From: Aralia elata
Lineage: Eukaryota > Streptophyta > Magnoliopsida > Apiales > Araliaceae
Length of the DNA stretch: 64,000 nt
Assembly (NCBI GenBank): GCA_034770075.1
Contig: CM068377.1
Span: 75,219,358 to 75,283,357, forward strand
Reading direction: 5' to 3'
Under the pieces are notes generated by a model that saw only the letters and a program-made list of their open reading frames with translations, did no database searches and was not told the origin of the DNA. This document shows positions 44,613-55,469 of this stretch, piece by piece. The position numbers and the translations under genes were made by a program. Position 1 is the stretch's first letter. Each line of letters opens with the position of its first letter.

Positions 44613-46332
44613 TCGTAGCACCTTCTACCAAACATCATAACTTCTTCATTTTAAGTCAGAATTAGTCCGTTCTTAAGGCTATGGAAAGCTTGCAACCTGA
44701 ACTACAACATATCTAAAAATAAAAACCTTCCAGGTTCCCTAACTAGTCGAAACCATGGCTCCAAAGAGCCCCGTCGCACAAATTTTTCGTATTCTTGACA
44801 GCCTTGACACATTTTCTTAAAATCGCCATATCTCCCTCGTCCGAGGTTGAAATGCGTTCATTCCAAAGCCCATGGCTTCCTAATTCAGTGTACTATATAC
44901 TCCAGAAGCTCACAATTTTATAAGCAACACATTAATACCAGATTTGGTCGCAACTTCACTGTTCACACAACTAATCGTTTTCTTGACATGGTTTACTAAA
45001 ATCTTCACCACAAATTCGTTTTAAAAGCTTTTTACTCTGTTCCAACTGGGTTATGAAGATAACCCATAGAACTACAATATCACCATAACAAATAAAGCAA
45101 ACAAACACAGAATCAAAGCTACAAGTTCTCTAAAACAGTCCGAATGTCCGTGTTTGTCCAAAATGTCCATGTTCTTCATTGTTCTTCATCCTTTACGCAT
45201 GGGCTCGGATTTTCTCGTTATATTATTCCACTTTACTGTTATTAGGAAGGTTTTTAGAGTCTTAAGAACTTCCATAACAACTTACACGCAACTAACAACA
45301 ATTATAAATGACAAAAATCAAACCCACCAAACATATAAGCTTTAAGACCATGAAAGCTTGAAATATTGAGAGAGAAGGGTTATGGTTGATGTTTACCTCT
45401 TAATTCTTGCTCCTTGATGCTCAGAGACTTGGTTAGAGCGCGAAGCTTTCTCTTCTTATTCTTCTTGGTGTCTTCCCGAACAAACTCACTTCTTTCTCTC
45501 TCTAAAAACTCTCTTTTTCTCTCTACTTCTTCTTTATTTCTTCTCTTTTTCTCTCTCTATTCTACAGCAACTTGCTTCCAAAATGAGCTGATGGTTTGAG
45601 TGAGGAGAGAAGGAATGGATGGGAGAATGAATAGAGTTTCGGGAGAGTGGGAGGGAGTAACCTAGGTGGTGGGTTTCTCACCCAATAAGAATGTTCGGAA
45701 ATTAGAAAATTTCAAGGTAATTACATGGCTCAAGGCCACTCATCCGACCACTCCCTTCTTGCTCACTCCTCATTGGTCCATGCATTAAGTTGGTTCCCCA
45801 TATTAGCAACACACACAAACTAATACACACATATGGTCTCCCATACCCGAATTCTTCCTTATTTGTACCCAATTTGCTTAATAATTCTACCCAAAAATTA
45901 AAATGGGTATTACCATAAAATATTAGAATGGGTAAAAATAATAATTACAAAGTTTATCTATTTATTCGGATAACCTATAATAACCTTTTGGATAAGATAT
46001 AAATTACTAACGAGCTCAACTAAATATTCCACCGCTTGAAAAAATTGTCTCATCACATACACGCCTTAACGAAAATAATAGAAATTGAAAAATACATAAA
46101 AAAAATATTATGGCGTGAATAGTGCCCATGAATAGTAATTTAGCGAGATTCCGCGAAATTAATTTATTCACTTATACAAAACTATAACACGTAAAATTCA
46201 TGCATTCACATACTTTAGGTTGTCACACAACCTTTAAACACGTAACACAGAATAATATTAATAAAATATATTACATTCAATAATATTCAAAAATTCAAAT
46301 TACAAGGTTATCCAGAATTCACGGTCGTTACA

Positions 46333-46345
46333 TCCTCCCCTCCTT
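46333..46345 (-). other. Chromovirus polypurine tract
   Basis: Minus strand AAGGAGGGGAGGA, immediately before the LTR start TGTAACGACCG and after GGGGACAGAATTCTTAT, which resembles the PPT flank of the plus-strand chromovirus. Confidence 0.85.
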
Positions 46346-46400
46346 ATAAGAATTCTGTCCCCAGAATTACAATCTAGGTACGGAAAACTTAACCCGGGGT

Positions 46401-46684
46401 TCACTCGAAAAGATGCGGATAATTCTTCCTCATCTTCTCTTCCAGTTCCCACGTAGCTTCTTCAGCCGTGTGGTTCCTCCAAAGTACTTTGACCGAATAG
46501 ATGACCTTATTTCTTAACGTCTGCTCCTTCTTATCTAATATTTGGACAGGAATCTCTTCATATGACAAGTCTCGCTCAACTTGAATCAGTTCATAGGATA
46601 TCACATGCTTGTAGTCGGGTTTATATGGCCGCAACACAGAAACGTGAAACACATTGTGAATATGCTCAAGTTCAGGAGGTATAG
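46401..46684 (-). pseudogene. Chromovirus integrase C-terminus with chromodomain
   Basis: Minus strand from the insertion edge: LPPELEHIHNVFHVSVLRPY-type sequence, then the chromodomain SYEEIPVQILDKKEQTLRNK, VIYSVKVLWRNHTAEEATWE and EEKMRKNYPHLF, ending with TGA at 46401. The aromatic and W-x-E residues of the fold (Y of SYEE, W of VLWR, W of ATWE) are present. In chromoviruses this domain is thought to steer integration to marked chromatin. The portion is intact but separated from the rest of integrase by the Athila-like insertion. Confidence 0.93.
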
Positions 46685-47928
46685 TGTTGGTCGATTTCGC
46701 AATCGATAACACACACGTGCAAGTATACACGGCCCACAAGTAATATATGATAAGATAAGAGTCGAACCCACAGGGAATTGTGACAAATAATAACCAAGTA
46801 CCAATCGTATATCAATTTGATCTAATTTAAACGATGAAGGTTTGATTGTTTGTTGATTGGTTGAGTTCACAAGTTAAGTAATGAGTAAAATGCGGTAAAA
46901 ATAACAAGATAGAAAGGTCTAAGATTACAATTTCCCCCAACACGTCATTTGAATCTCCTAACTCTCTCTTTTCAATCAGTTATAGCATGCGAATTGACAA
47001 CCGAGAAATCAAAACTACATAAGAGCCTCTGTCGATGGTCAATCACGAATCTTCCTAAGCGGTGCATAGGTATATGTCTATCCTATACACTATCAAGAGA
47101 CTAATTTCAGGAATGATTTATAGACACGTGTCACCAAATCTAATTAATCCTCCCTTCCATTACCAACTTTCACCTCGGAAGTCATTAAGACTAGATTCTC
47201 AATAGGTTGCATGCGGTAATTAGGTATATATCTATCCCAACTACTATCAAGATACCTATTATTGCAGATAATTAATAAGACACACGTCACTTAATCCGAT
47301 TAATAACCCACAACAATCTATACTCTCGCATGTTATCATAACTAGGTCTCAACCTATAATCCGTTCGTCAAGTTCATATAGGTTCCCACGGTAATTACGG
47401 GCCAAGCAATTAATCTAGAAGCAAAGGTTATGACAATCAATTCACAAATGCATAACTAAAATCAATAGAGAGAGAATTCAATTCAAATTAAGTGTTGGGT
47501 TCCATTGCAATCTTAGAATAGAAGGTTAGTTCATGATAGCTACAATAAACATCATTTTCAATTGATACATTGTCAAATTCGAATTACAAAGGAGATGGGA
47601 AACTAGAAGTGAAACCACTTTTGAAGCTATTCAGCTGGTGTTCCTTTGGTTGCTATAGATTTCTAGCTCTCCTCCTTAGCTTTGCAATTCTTCTTGACTG
47701 AGTTCCTTGGCTTTTGGCTTGATTCAGCTTGATTTCCAGCCTTGAACTCTGTTGGTTGATGTATTTTGTAGCCTCCCTCTCTCTAGATGTCTCTTTGACA
47801 AGGCTTTCCTTCTTAGTTCTTTGGCTTTTGCTGAGTTTTCCTTGTATTGCAGCACATTTGCTCTCTATTTTGATGTTTTAGTCTAGCCTCCCTATCCTCT
47901 TGATATCTGATATGAAGCTTAGAAGAGA

Positions 47929-47937
47929 TTATATATA
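47929..47937 (-). promoter_or_regulatory. TATA box of the Athila-like LTR
   Basis: Minus strand GGCTATATATAATC, ~775 bp into the LTR and just downstream of the GC-rich repeat in the direction of transcription. The copy in the other LTR is at 53318-53326. Confidence 0.55.
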
Positions 47938-48013
47938 GCCTCCATCAAGAAACCCTAGCCAAAATCGGACAAAATGGAGCTCAGATCGCACTATGGTTGT
48001 GTCAGATCGCACT

Positions 48014-48396
48014 CAGCACGGCGTTGCGCGCCCGCACGCCAGCGCGCGCGCCCGCGCCCAGCGCCTGGGCCGCACGCCCGACTGCCGCCCCGCACGCCCG
48101 CGCCCGCACGCCAGCGCGCGCGCCCGCGCCCAGCGCCTGGGCCGCACGCTGGCCACACGCCCAACTGCCGAGCTGCCGAGTCCGCCGAGCCCGCCGAGCC
48201 CCGCGCGCGCGCGCGCGCGCCCAACGCCGAGGCTGCCGAGCGCCCAGCGCCCACACGCCCAGCGCGCGCGCCCGCACGCCGCGCCCATGCGCCCGCGCCC
48301 AGCGCCTGGGCCGCACGCTGGCGCCCCGCCTGCCGCACGCCGTGCCCGCGACTTGGTCAACGCCGCACGCCGTGCACGCATCCCAACGCCGTGCAT
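48014..48396. repeat. CpG-rich tandem repeat in the 3' LTR, shorter allele
   Basis: About 380 bp of almost pure G+C with very many CpGs. The core CCCAGCGCCTGGGCCGCA, which contains the inverted arms CCCAG and CTGGG, occurs three times, with ccgcacgccagcgcgcg spacers and a (GC)n run near 48205. All six frames are open over part of it, which is a composition effect. Confidence 0.92.
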
Positions 48397-48710
48397 GCCC
48401 AACTTCCAAATGTTGTCAAATTAAGCACCGAGCGTCGCCAAGCACAAATTTCCATCATACTACCATTCGGGCACAAACGTCCAGGCACGGACATTGAGTC
48501 AATACAAACAACGATCCGAGCGGTCTTTATTTCAATTCCTACAAACATAATGAAAATGCATCAAAGCAACATAAAACATGTAAAAATAACTAAAAACTAA
48601 TTTATGTAGAAATAAGATAAAAATACATAAAAACCACATAAAATACCTAAAGACTTGCAAATTATCAAGGCCAAAAGTACCCAAATTGTGTGTATAAAAT
48701 ACACTCATCA

Positions 48711-48725
48711 AATACCCCCAAACTT
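48711..48725 (-). other. Polypurine tract of the Athila-like element
   Basis: Minus strand AAGTTTGGGGGTATT directly before the LTR start TGATGAGTG. The word CCCCCAAACTTAAA recurs at 49727 and 49803 inside the element. Confidence 0.8.
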
Positions 48726-50714
48726 AAATCTTTGCTTGTCCTCAAGCAAAACAAACCTAAACTAAAGAATTCAAAAACTTCTAATATAACCTAACTTGAG
48801 CAATGAATTAATAAGCCGACAATGGTCTCAAAGGCATCAACACAAAGAACTCAAGAGAATAAACAAGGTGTTGCAAGTCTAAAATTTCAGTTAGCTAGTC
48901 ATACTTTGCTTAAGGCCCCTTCCGTGTGTGTGTGAGTACCCAATAGCACTAAACCAACCAAGCTCGGATGAACTTTGCAACCACATTACCTTATGAAATA
49001 ATCAAAATAAACACCAAAACAACATGCTTAACACATCACTCAATACAAAGGTATACAAATCACAATTCCAAAAATTTTGAGAATCAAGGGCTCTAGGTGA
49101 GTGCATTTTATGCTCCATCTCAACCTTAAGCACGCTCATATGGGCGAGTGTGTTTTACGCTCAACCTCAACCCCATGCAAAATTTGCAATAAACAATTTT
49201 CTTTCTTTAATCACAATTATAAGAGAGTGCATTTTACGCTCTATCTCTCCTACGCATGTGTCCATGAGTGAGTGCGTTTTACGCTCCATCTCAACTCACC
49301 ACATGACCATCAATTCAAACATAACAAATTTGGACACCTTGGTTCGAGTGATGTTTAAACGAGTTCTAGAGTTTATAGATATTTATCACAAGCATTCGGT
49401 TATAAAAGCCTTCACTAAGCATACAACTAGCTTAATACTCATGGGTAAGTGCATGAAAGTGAAAGGACGCATAAGCAAAATAATAACCAATAAACGATAA
49501 GCACAAAGACTAAGCAACAATTGTCTACTTCTCATGAGTTAGAATCTCTTTGAACAAGTCATTATCATAGACCATGGATTATAGTTCAAATCAAATTAAA
49601 ACAATGCTCAAGGGACACATCCTAAAAATAAATAAATTTTTTTTTTTTTTTTGAATGAAAAGAAAAACATACTTAAATCACACAAAAACTAAATTAAACA
49701 CGCAAATACGCAAAAACTTAGTACTACCCCCAAACTTAAATTTGACTACCACACAGCACAACACGACTAGACAGACAAGGATAACTCAATTAAACTACCA
49801 CACCCCCAAACTTAAAACAAACATAGTCCTCGATGTTTATAATAGACAGAATTAAAACAGAGAACTTCACTGAGGGTAATCAAGCAACATCATTATAGTG
49901 TGGTGTCGCTTGGACGCTTTCGGACTAACAAAATTCTTGTCATGGTCTAAGATTGGCTTGGACGTTGAAGCTTCGCCCCATTGTTGCTTGGAAGCCATAC
50001 CAGAACAATGCCTCATAAAGAACAGCCCACATTAGCAAAGAAACTCTCTCAGGCCAAAAATCAAACACGTGGCGTGCACCTCCCAAAATCTCAGTTGTCA
50101 ATGCATTGGGAAGCAGGGCTAGCCCTCCACAAAGTCTTGCAATGGGAGAATTGGAGTGTTCCTGCAATAAAATTCAACCCAAGCACAGTCCCAAGCAAGT
50201 AAAATTTGAAATTAACAGACCTTGTTACCTTTTCTTGGAAAACTAATGAAAAGCCATGGAAATTCTTCAAAATCTGCTAAATCCTTGTTGAAATTCAAGT
50301 TAGAAGATGGCAATGCTGATGGATTGCAGAGATTGGTTGCCCAATTGGAGTGATGGGGCACGAATTTGAGTTTGGGAAAAATGCATGTAAGTTGGCTTTG
50401 GAGTGGGAGGAGAGAGACAAAAGAGTGGAATGCCAAAAAATTGCATTTGGGCTACTATTAAGGACAAGCATCAGCTGGCTGGTGCTATGTTGCTGTTATG
50501 ATTTTCAATGTTGGATATCTGCAACAAGCAATATTACACACATTAATCACACTTAATCTTAAAATCGAAAATAAACTACACCAAACTTTTTTTTTTTTAA
50601 GTAAATTAAAAAAAATAAAAACAAAATAGCTCTAAAAATAAAATGGACATTTGGGTTGCCTCCCAAATAGCGCTTGAGTTAAAGTCCTCAGCCTGACTAG
50701 CTTCCTGTTTCCTT
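48726..50714 (-). other. Interior of the Athila-like element without a gene
   Basis: Roughly 2 kb between ORF stop and PPT, where pol would be expected but is absent. Contains four 'gtg(c/t)(a/g)ttttacgctc' words (49100-49290), two additional PPT-like words and T/A homopolymers (49636, 50588). Frames seen here (49150-49500, 49940-50556) carry no recognisable domain. Confidence 0.7.
49100..49290. repeat. Four dispersed copies of a 'gagtgcrttttacgctc' word
   Basis: Variants gagtgcattttatgctcc, gagtgtgttttacgctca, gagtgcattttacgctct and gagtgcgttttacgctcc, each followed by (c/t)atctc-type sequence, spaced 60-110 bp. The word begins like the LTR start region (TGATGAGTGTATTTTATAC). Confidence 0.75.
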
Positions 50715-51905
50715 TTAGTCTGGCTCGATTCCAAAAATGACCTTAGCATGCCTTCGTGATGTCATTTCCTTAATTTGCATGGCATGCATGCATACTAGAC
50801 GACTCCCAAACTCAGTTTCTTCTATCAGCAAAAAGAAACTTTCTTCATTCGCTTCATCTTTCAGTAGGGGAGAAACATCTGAGGGCATTGCTTCGGCGAG
50901 GTCCATCGTCTCAAGCTCACCTAGCTTATTGTTCTTATATAAATCCTCATGTATGAACTGAAAGTAGCTAGGAGCTTGCTCAATTGTGTCTATGAATGAC
51001 ATAGTGAAATTGAGTTTCTCAAACACAATTGGATCCTCATCTATCTTTTCATGAACCTCAACTTCATCACACCATGGCTCAAACTGTACACTAGCTCCTA
51101 TGTCACATAGAGCTTTGCCTATGACATGACTACTCAATGGGCACGGGACTGCAAAACCACCCAGATCCTTGAGCTTTGGAGGAGAAGGTATATGGGATAT
51201 ACTCAAAATTAGCTCATCATCATCATTGGGGCTCAAGGCTAGATCCTCGACCTCCTTTTCTTGTTTCCCACATGTCTCTTCCATATCAGAATCATCATCA
51301 ATTAGCACGTCTGGTTGCAGCTTTGGCACGTGAAATCCATCAGTTTCGGGAACCATGTCATTGGGTCGTTCGCCTTGATATCTATCGTTGAAGGCGATAA
51401 TAAGCTGTCCCATCTGGTTCTCAAGATTTTGAATCGACATATGCTGACTTTTCACAATCTCCTCAATCGAAGTTATGGTCAAGGACTCAAGTTCCTTCAC
51501 ATTTGAATTTTCTTCTGGCGGCAATGAAGGTGGACATGAGAATTCTGGTGCATATGCAGGACTCGGAGCATAGTATTGATCTTCATAATTGTAGCTCCAT
51601 GTAGAATCTGGGTGATACCCCCAATCTTGGTGATAAGCATCGGAACAGTCATAACTATTAGAGTAATCGCCAATGTTGCCACCATACCATGACGACTCAA
51701 AATTAATGGTGCATAGATGACTCGGATGGTTTCCATCACAATAATCACAATTCACCGCAACACGTTGAGTACGTTGGGCCACTAGAGCGTTAACATTCCT
51801 TGACAGCTCCTCTATATGTGCCGCCACCGCATCAATTCCATCCATCCATGTCGCCTCTGATTGGGTCATTCCCGTGTGAGGCCATTGATAATTATAGTTG
51901 GCCAT
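50715..51905 (-). CDS. Gag-tail/aspartic protease ORF of the Athila-like element (396 aa)
   Basis: An intact 396-codon frame whose ATG (51905) lies ~145 nt from the PBS. N-terminal residues include a coiled-coil-like stretch (HIEELSRNVNALVAQ) and a knuckle CDYCDGNHPSHLC (C-x2-C-x4-H-x4-C, ~res 53-65). A Tyr/Ser/Asp-rich middle is followed by SIQNLENQMGQL, typical of Athila gag ends. LKDLGGFAVPCPL and KALCDIGASV (~res 267-276) match the Athila-type protease, with the active Asp in DIGAS. The usual capsid domain is missing before it, and no RT follows. It may be translated, since it lacks stops and the element is young. Product role: RNA-binding/protease remnant, activity uncertain. Confidence 0.8.
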   Translation of the reverse strand: MANYNYQWPHTGMTQSEATWMDGIDAVAAHIEELSRNVNALVAQRTQRVAVNCDYCDGNHPSHLCTINFESSWYGGNIGDYSNSYDCSDAYHQDWGYHPDSTWSYNYEDQYYAPSPAYAPEFSCPPSLPPEENSNVKELESLTITSIEEIVKSQHMSIQNLENQMGQLIIAFNDRYQGERPNDMVPETDGFHVPKLQPDVLIDDDSDMEETCGKQEKEVEDLALSPNDDDELILSISHIPSPPKLKDLGGFAVPCPLSSHVIGKALCDIGASVQFEPWCDEVEVHEKIDEDPIVFEKLNFTMSFIDTIEQAPSYFQFIHEDLYKNNKLGELETMDLAEAMPSDVSPLLKDEANEESFFLLIEETEFGSRLVCMHAMQIKEMTSRRHAKVIFGIEPD

Positions 51906-52049
51906 GATGTACCTCGTAACGAAGAAAGCATTAAATAGAAAAATATAAAAAAAAAATGTTAAAAATAAACTAAAAATAACTTTATATACAAGTTTAAATT
52001 AAGACTAATTTGATAGTAATTAATATTGGTATAATTATTAGAAACAATT

Positions 52050-52066
52050 CCCCGGCAACGGCGCCA
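52050..52066 (-). other. Primer binding site, tRNA-Asp type
   Basis: Minus strand TGGCGCCGTTGCCGGGG, six nt from the LTR end. This word is the usual Athila/Tat-lineage PBS. Confidence 0.88.
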
Positions 52067-52072
52067 AAAACT

Positions 52073-54257
52073 TGTTGGTCGATTTCGCAATCGATAACAC
52101 ACACGTGCAAGTATACACGGCCCACAAGTAATATATGATAAGATAAGAGTCGAACCCACAGGGAATTGTGACAAATAATAACCAAGTACCAATCGTATAT
52201 CAATTTGATCTAATTTAAACGATGAAGGTTTGATTGTTTGTTGATTGGTTGAGCTCACAAGTTAAGTAATGAGTAAAATGCGGTAAAAATAACAAGATAG
52301 AAAGGTCTAAGATTACAATTTCCCCCAACACGTCATTTGAATCTCCTAACTCTCTCTTTTCAATCAGTTATAGCATGCGAATTGACAACCGAGAAATCAA
52401 AACTACATAAGAGCCTCTGTCGATGGTCAATCACGAATCTTCCTAAGCGGTGCATAGGTATATGTCTATCCTATACACTATCAAGAGACTAATTTCAGGA
52501 ATGATTTATAGACACGTGTCACCAAATCTAATTAATCCTCCCTTCCATTACCAACTTTCACCTCGGAAGTCATTAAGACTAGATTCTCAATAGGTTGCAT
52601 GCGGTAATTAGGTATATATCTATCCCAACTACTATCAAGATACCTATTATTGCAGATAATTAATAAGACACACGTCACTTAATCCGATTAATAACCCACA
52701 ACAATCTATACTCTCGCATGTTATCATAACTAGGTCTCAACCTATAATCCGTTCGTCAAGTTCATATAGGTTCCCACGGTAATTACGGGCCAAGCAATTA
52801 ATCTAGAAGCAAAGGTTATGACAATCAATTCACAAATGCATAACTAAAATCAATAGAGAGAGAATTCAATTCAAATTAAGTGTTGGGTTCCATTGCAATC
52901 TTAGAATAGAAGGTTAGTTCATGATAGCTACAATAAACATCATTTTCAATTGATACATTGTTAAATTCGAATTACAAAGGAGATGGGAAACTAGAAGTGA
53001 AACCACTTTTGAAGCTATTCAGCTGGTGTTCCTTCGGTTGCTATAGATTTCTAGCTCTCCTCCTTAGCTTTGCAATTCTTCTTGACTGAGTTCCTTGGCT
53101 TTTGGCTTGATTCAGCTTGATTTCCAGCCTTGAACTCTGTTGGTTGATGTATTTTGTAGCCTCCCTCTCTCTAGATGTCTCTTTGACAAGGCTTTCCTTC
53201 TTAGTTCTTTGGCTTTTGCTGAGTTTTCCTTGTATTGCAGCACATTTGCTCTCTATTTTGATGTTTTAGTCTAGCCTCCCTATCCTCTTGATATCTGATA
53301 TGAAGCTTAGAAGAGATTATATATAGCCTCCATCAAGAAACCCTAGCCAAAATCGGACAAAATGGAGCTCAGATCGCACTATGGTTGTGTCAGATCGCAC
53401 TCAGCACGGCGTTGCGCGCCCGCACGCCAGCGCCCGCGCCCGCGCCCAGCGCCTGGGCCGCAAGCCCGACTGCCGCCCCGCACGCCCGCGCCCGCACGCC
53501 AGCGCGCGCGCCCGCGCCCAGCGCCTGGGCCGCACGCTGGCCGCACGCGCACGCCCGCGCCCGCACGCCAGCGCGCGCGCCCGCGCCCAGCGCCTGGGCC
53601 GCACGCTGGCCGCACGCCCCCGCCTGCCGCTCCGCACGCCAGCGCCGCGCGCCCGCACGCCAGCGCGCGCGCCCGCGCCCAGCGCCTGGGCCGCACGCTG
53701 GCCACACGCCCAACTGCCGAGCTGCCGAGTCCGCCGAGCCCGCCGAGCCCCGCGCGCGCGCGCGCGCGCCCAACGCCGAGGCTGCCGAGCGCCCAGCGCC
53801 CACACGCCCAGCGCGCGCCCGCACGCCGCGCCCATGCGCCCGCGCCCAGCGCCTGGGCCGCACGCTGGCGCCCCGCCTGCCGCACGCCGTGCCCGCGACT
53901 TGGTCAACGCCGCACGCCGTGCACGCATCCCAACGCCGTGCACGCCCAACTTCCAAATGTTGTCAAATTAAGCACCGAGCGTCGCCAAGCACAAATTTCC
54001 ATCATACTACCATTCGGGCACAAACGTCCAGGCACGGACATTGAGTCAATACAAACAACGATCCGAGCGGTCTTTATTTCAATTCCTACAAACATAATGA
54101 AAATGCATCAAAGCAACATAAAACATGTAAAAATAACTAAAAACTAATTTATGTAGAAATAAGATAAAAATACATAAAAACCACATAAAATACCTAAAGA
54201 CTTGCAAATTATCAAGGCCAAAAGTACCCAAATTGTGTGTATAAAATACACTCATCA
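52073..54257 (-). mobile_element. 5' LTR of the Athila-like element (2185 bp)
   Basis: Direct copy of 46685-48710 with a longer GC-rich repeat (53402-53943). PBS follows on the minus strand; TSD tatag at 54258. Confidence 0.95.
53402..53943. repeat. CpG-rich tandem repeat in the 5' LTR, longer allele
   Basis: Same structure as 48014-48396 but 159 bp longer: the CCCAGCGCCTGGGCCGC core occurs five times (about 53446, 53517, 53586, 53678 and 53847) against three. The expansion lies in the left half of the block, while the right half (from 'ctggccacacgcccaactgcc') aligns almost one to one. Confidence 0.92.
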
Positions 54258-55469
54258 TATAGCCTCCTCGTACGCCACTTCACCTACCCTCTTTAAAACT
54301 TCAAAAGGTCCTACGAACCGGGGACTCAATTTTCCCTTCTTCCCAAACCTGATCTTCCCTTTCTAGGGAGATACTTTCAAAAATACAAAACTGCCAACTT
54401 CAAAGTCCCGTTTCTAATGATGTAAATCGGCGTATTTCTTCTGTCAGTCCTGGGCCGCTACCAATCGAGCTCTTATTATTTTGATGACCTCCACGGTCTG
54501 CTGCACCAATTCAGGTCCCAACAGTCTCCGTTCACCGACTTGGTCCCAACACAAAGGTGTTCGGCACTTCCTTCCATATAATTCTTCATATGGCGGCATG
54601 CCAATACTTGCATGATAACTGTTATTATAGGCAAACTCCACCAATGGTTGATGATCGTCCCAGCTGCCTTTAAAATCCATCACACATGCTCTAAGCATAT
54701 CCTCTAGGGTCTGAATCGTTCGTTCGCTCTGCCCATCCGTTTGAGGGTGATACGCCGTACTCAACCTCAACTGAGTTCCTAACCTTTCTTGTAAGCTCTT
54801 CCAAAAATTCGACGTGAAGCGCGGATCTCTGTCAGATACAATAGATACCGGTACTCCATGTCGTGACACAATCTCTTTCACATATAACTTTGCTAGCTGC
54901 TCCAGATTGTACCTTATCTTGATCGGTAGAAAATGTGCAGATTTAGTTAAACGATCCACGATCACCCAGATCGCGTCGTAACCCTTCTAAGTTGGTGGAA
55001 GCCCCGTCACAAAATCCATCGTGATATGCTCCCACTTCCACTCCGGAATCTCCAGCGGTTGTAGCAGTCCGCCCAGTTTCTGATGTTCCGCTTTTACCCT
55101 CTGACATGTTAAACATCGCCCAACACATTCCGCGACCTCCCTCTTCATGTTCGGCCACCAGAAATATTGGCACAAATCTTGATACATCTTGGTACTACCA
55201 GGGTGTATCGAATACTTTGTAGAATGAGCTTCTTGCAAAATCTCTTCTCTCAACTCCGGAACCATCAGTATCCAGATCCTCCCTTCAAACCTTAGCAATC
55301 CCGTGCTATCAATTTGGTACTTAAATTCCTCTCCTTCCGAGATTCGATCCCTTATGGCAATGCATTCATCATCCTTCCCTTGAGCCTCCTTTACCCTGTC
55401 TAATAAAGTCAGACTCGCCTCCACTGCGAACAGTTTCTCGTCTGCATTTGTCAGATACTGGACCTCCAA
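54258..55469 (-). pseudogene. Chromovirus integrase: zinc and catalytic domains (broken)
   Basis: The zinc-binding part is IHPGSTKMYQDL...CVGRCLTCQRVKAEHQ (~55235-55085). The core has TMDFVTGLP (first Asp), VSDRDPRFTSNFWKSL (second Asp) and TDGQSERTIQTLEDML (Glu), so all three DDE residues are present. In-frame stops: TAG 54987-54989, TGA 54444-54446, TAG 54414-54416 and TAG 54363-54365. The frame reaches VAYEEA at the Athila-like insertion and continues at 46684. The enzyme would insert the cDNA into the genome. Confidence 0.92.

Larger units (their letters stand above)
42145..46332 (-). mobile_element. 3' LTR of the chromovirus (4188 bp)
   Basis: Plus-strand ends TGTGATACCCCC and CACGGTCGTTACA. 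The PPT abuts at 46333. It matches 59887-63888 along its length except for one extra ~178-bp repeat unit (44276-44453) and small indels. A pyrimidine-rich tract (45480-45560) and the TCTACGA repeats are the main landmarks; no genes. Confidence 0.93.
46685..48710 (-). mobile_element. 3' LTR of the Athila-like element (2026 bp)
   Basis: Ends TGTTGGTCG and CACTCATCA on the plus strand, next to the PPT at 48711. Nearly identical to 52073-54257 but 159 bp shorter, entirely in the GC-rich repeat. TATA-like ttatatata lies at 47929-47937. Confidence 0.95.
46685..54257 (-). mobile_element. Young non-autonomous Athila-like LTR retrotransposon
   Basis: 7573 bp, exact 5-bp TSD tatag (46680-46684 and 54258-54262). 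LTRs are 46685-48710 and 52073-54257. On the minus strand they run TGATGAGTGTATTTTATACAC to CGAAATCGACCAACA. PBS and PPT are in place. The 3.4-kb interior encodes only a gag-tail/protease ORF: no RT, RNase H or integrase is present, so movement needed enzymes from another element. Outside the GC-rich repeat I saw only about four LTR mismatches, implying recent insertion. Confidence 0.93.

Noticed and set aside
44227..44665. Overlapping frames of about 72-98 aa
   Set aside because: Products of the TCTACGA minisatellite whose period keeps frames open; copy number differs between LTRs.
47974..48600. Long open frames (up to 208 aa, Ala/Arg/Pro-rich) in several frames of the GC-rich block
   Set aside because: All six frames are open because the block has few A/T bases. 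It lies in an LTR, is a tandem repeat, and differs in length between the two LTRs.
53362..54147. 261-aa frame over the longer GC-rich block
   Set aside because: Same composition effect; the protein is a repeat-derived low-complexity string with no domain.
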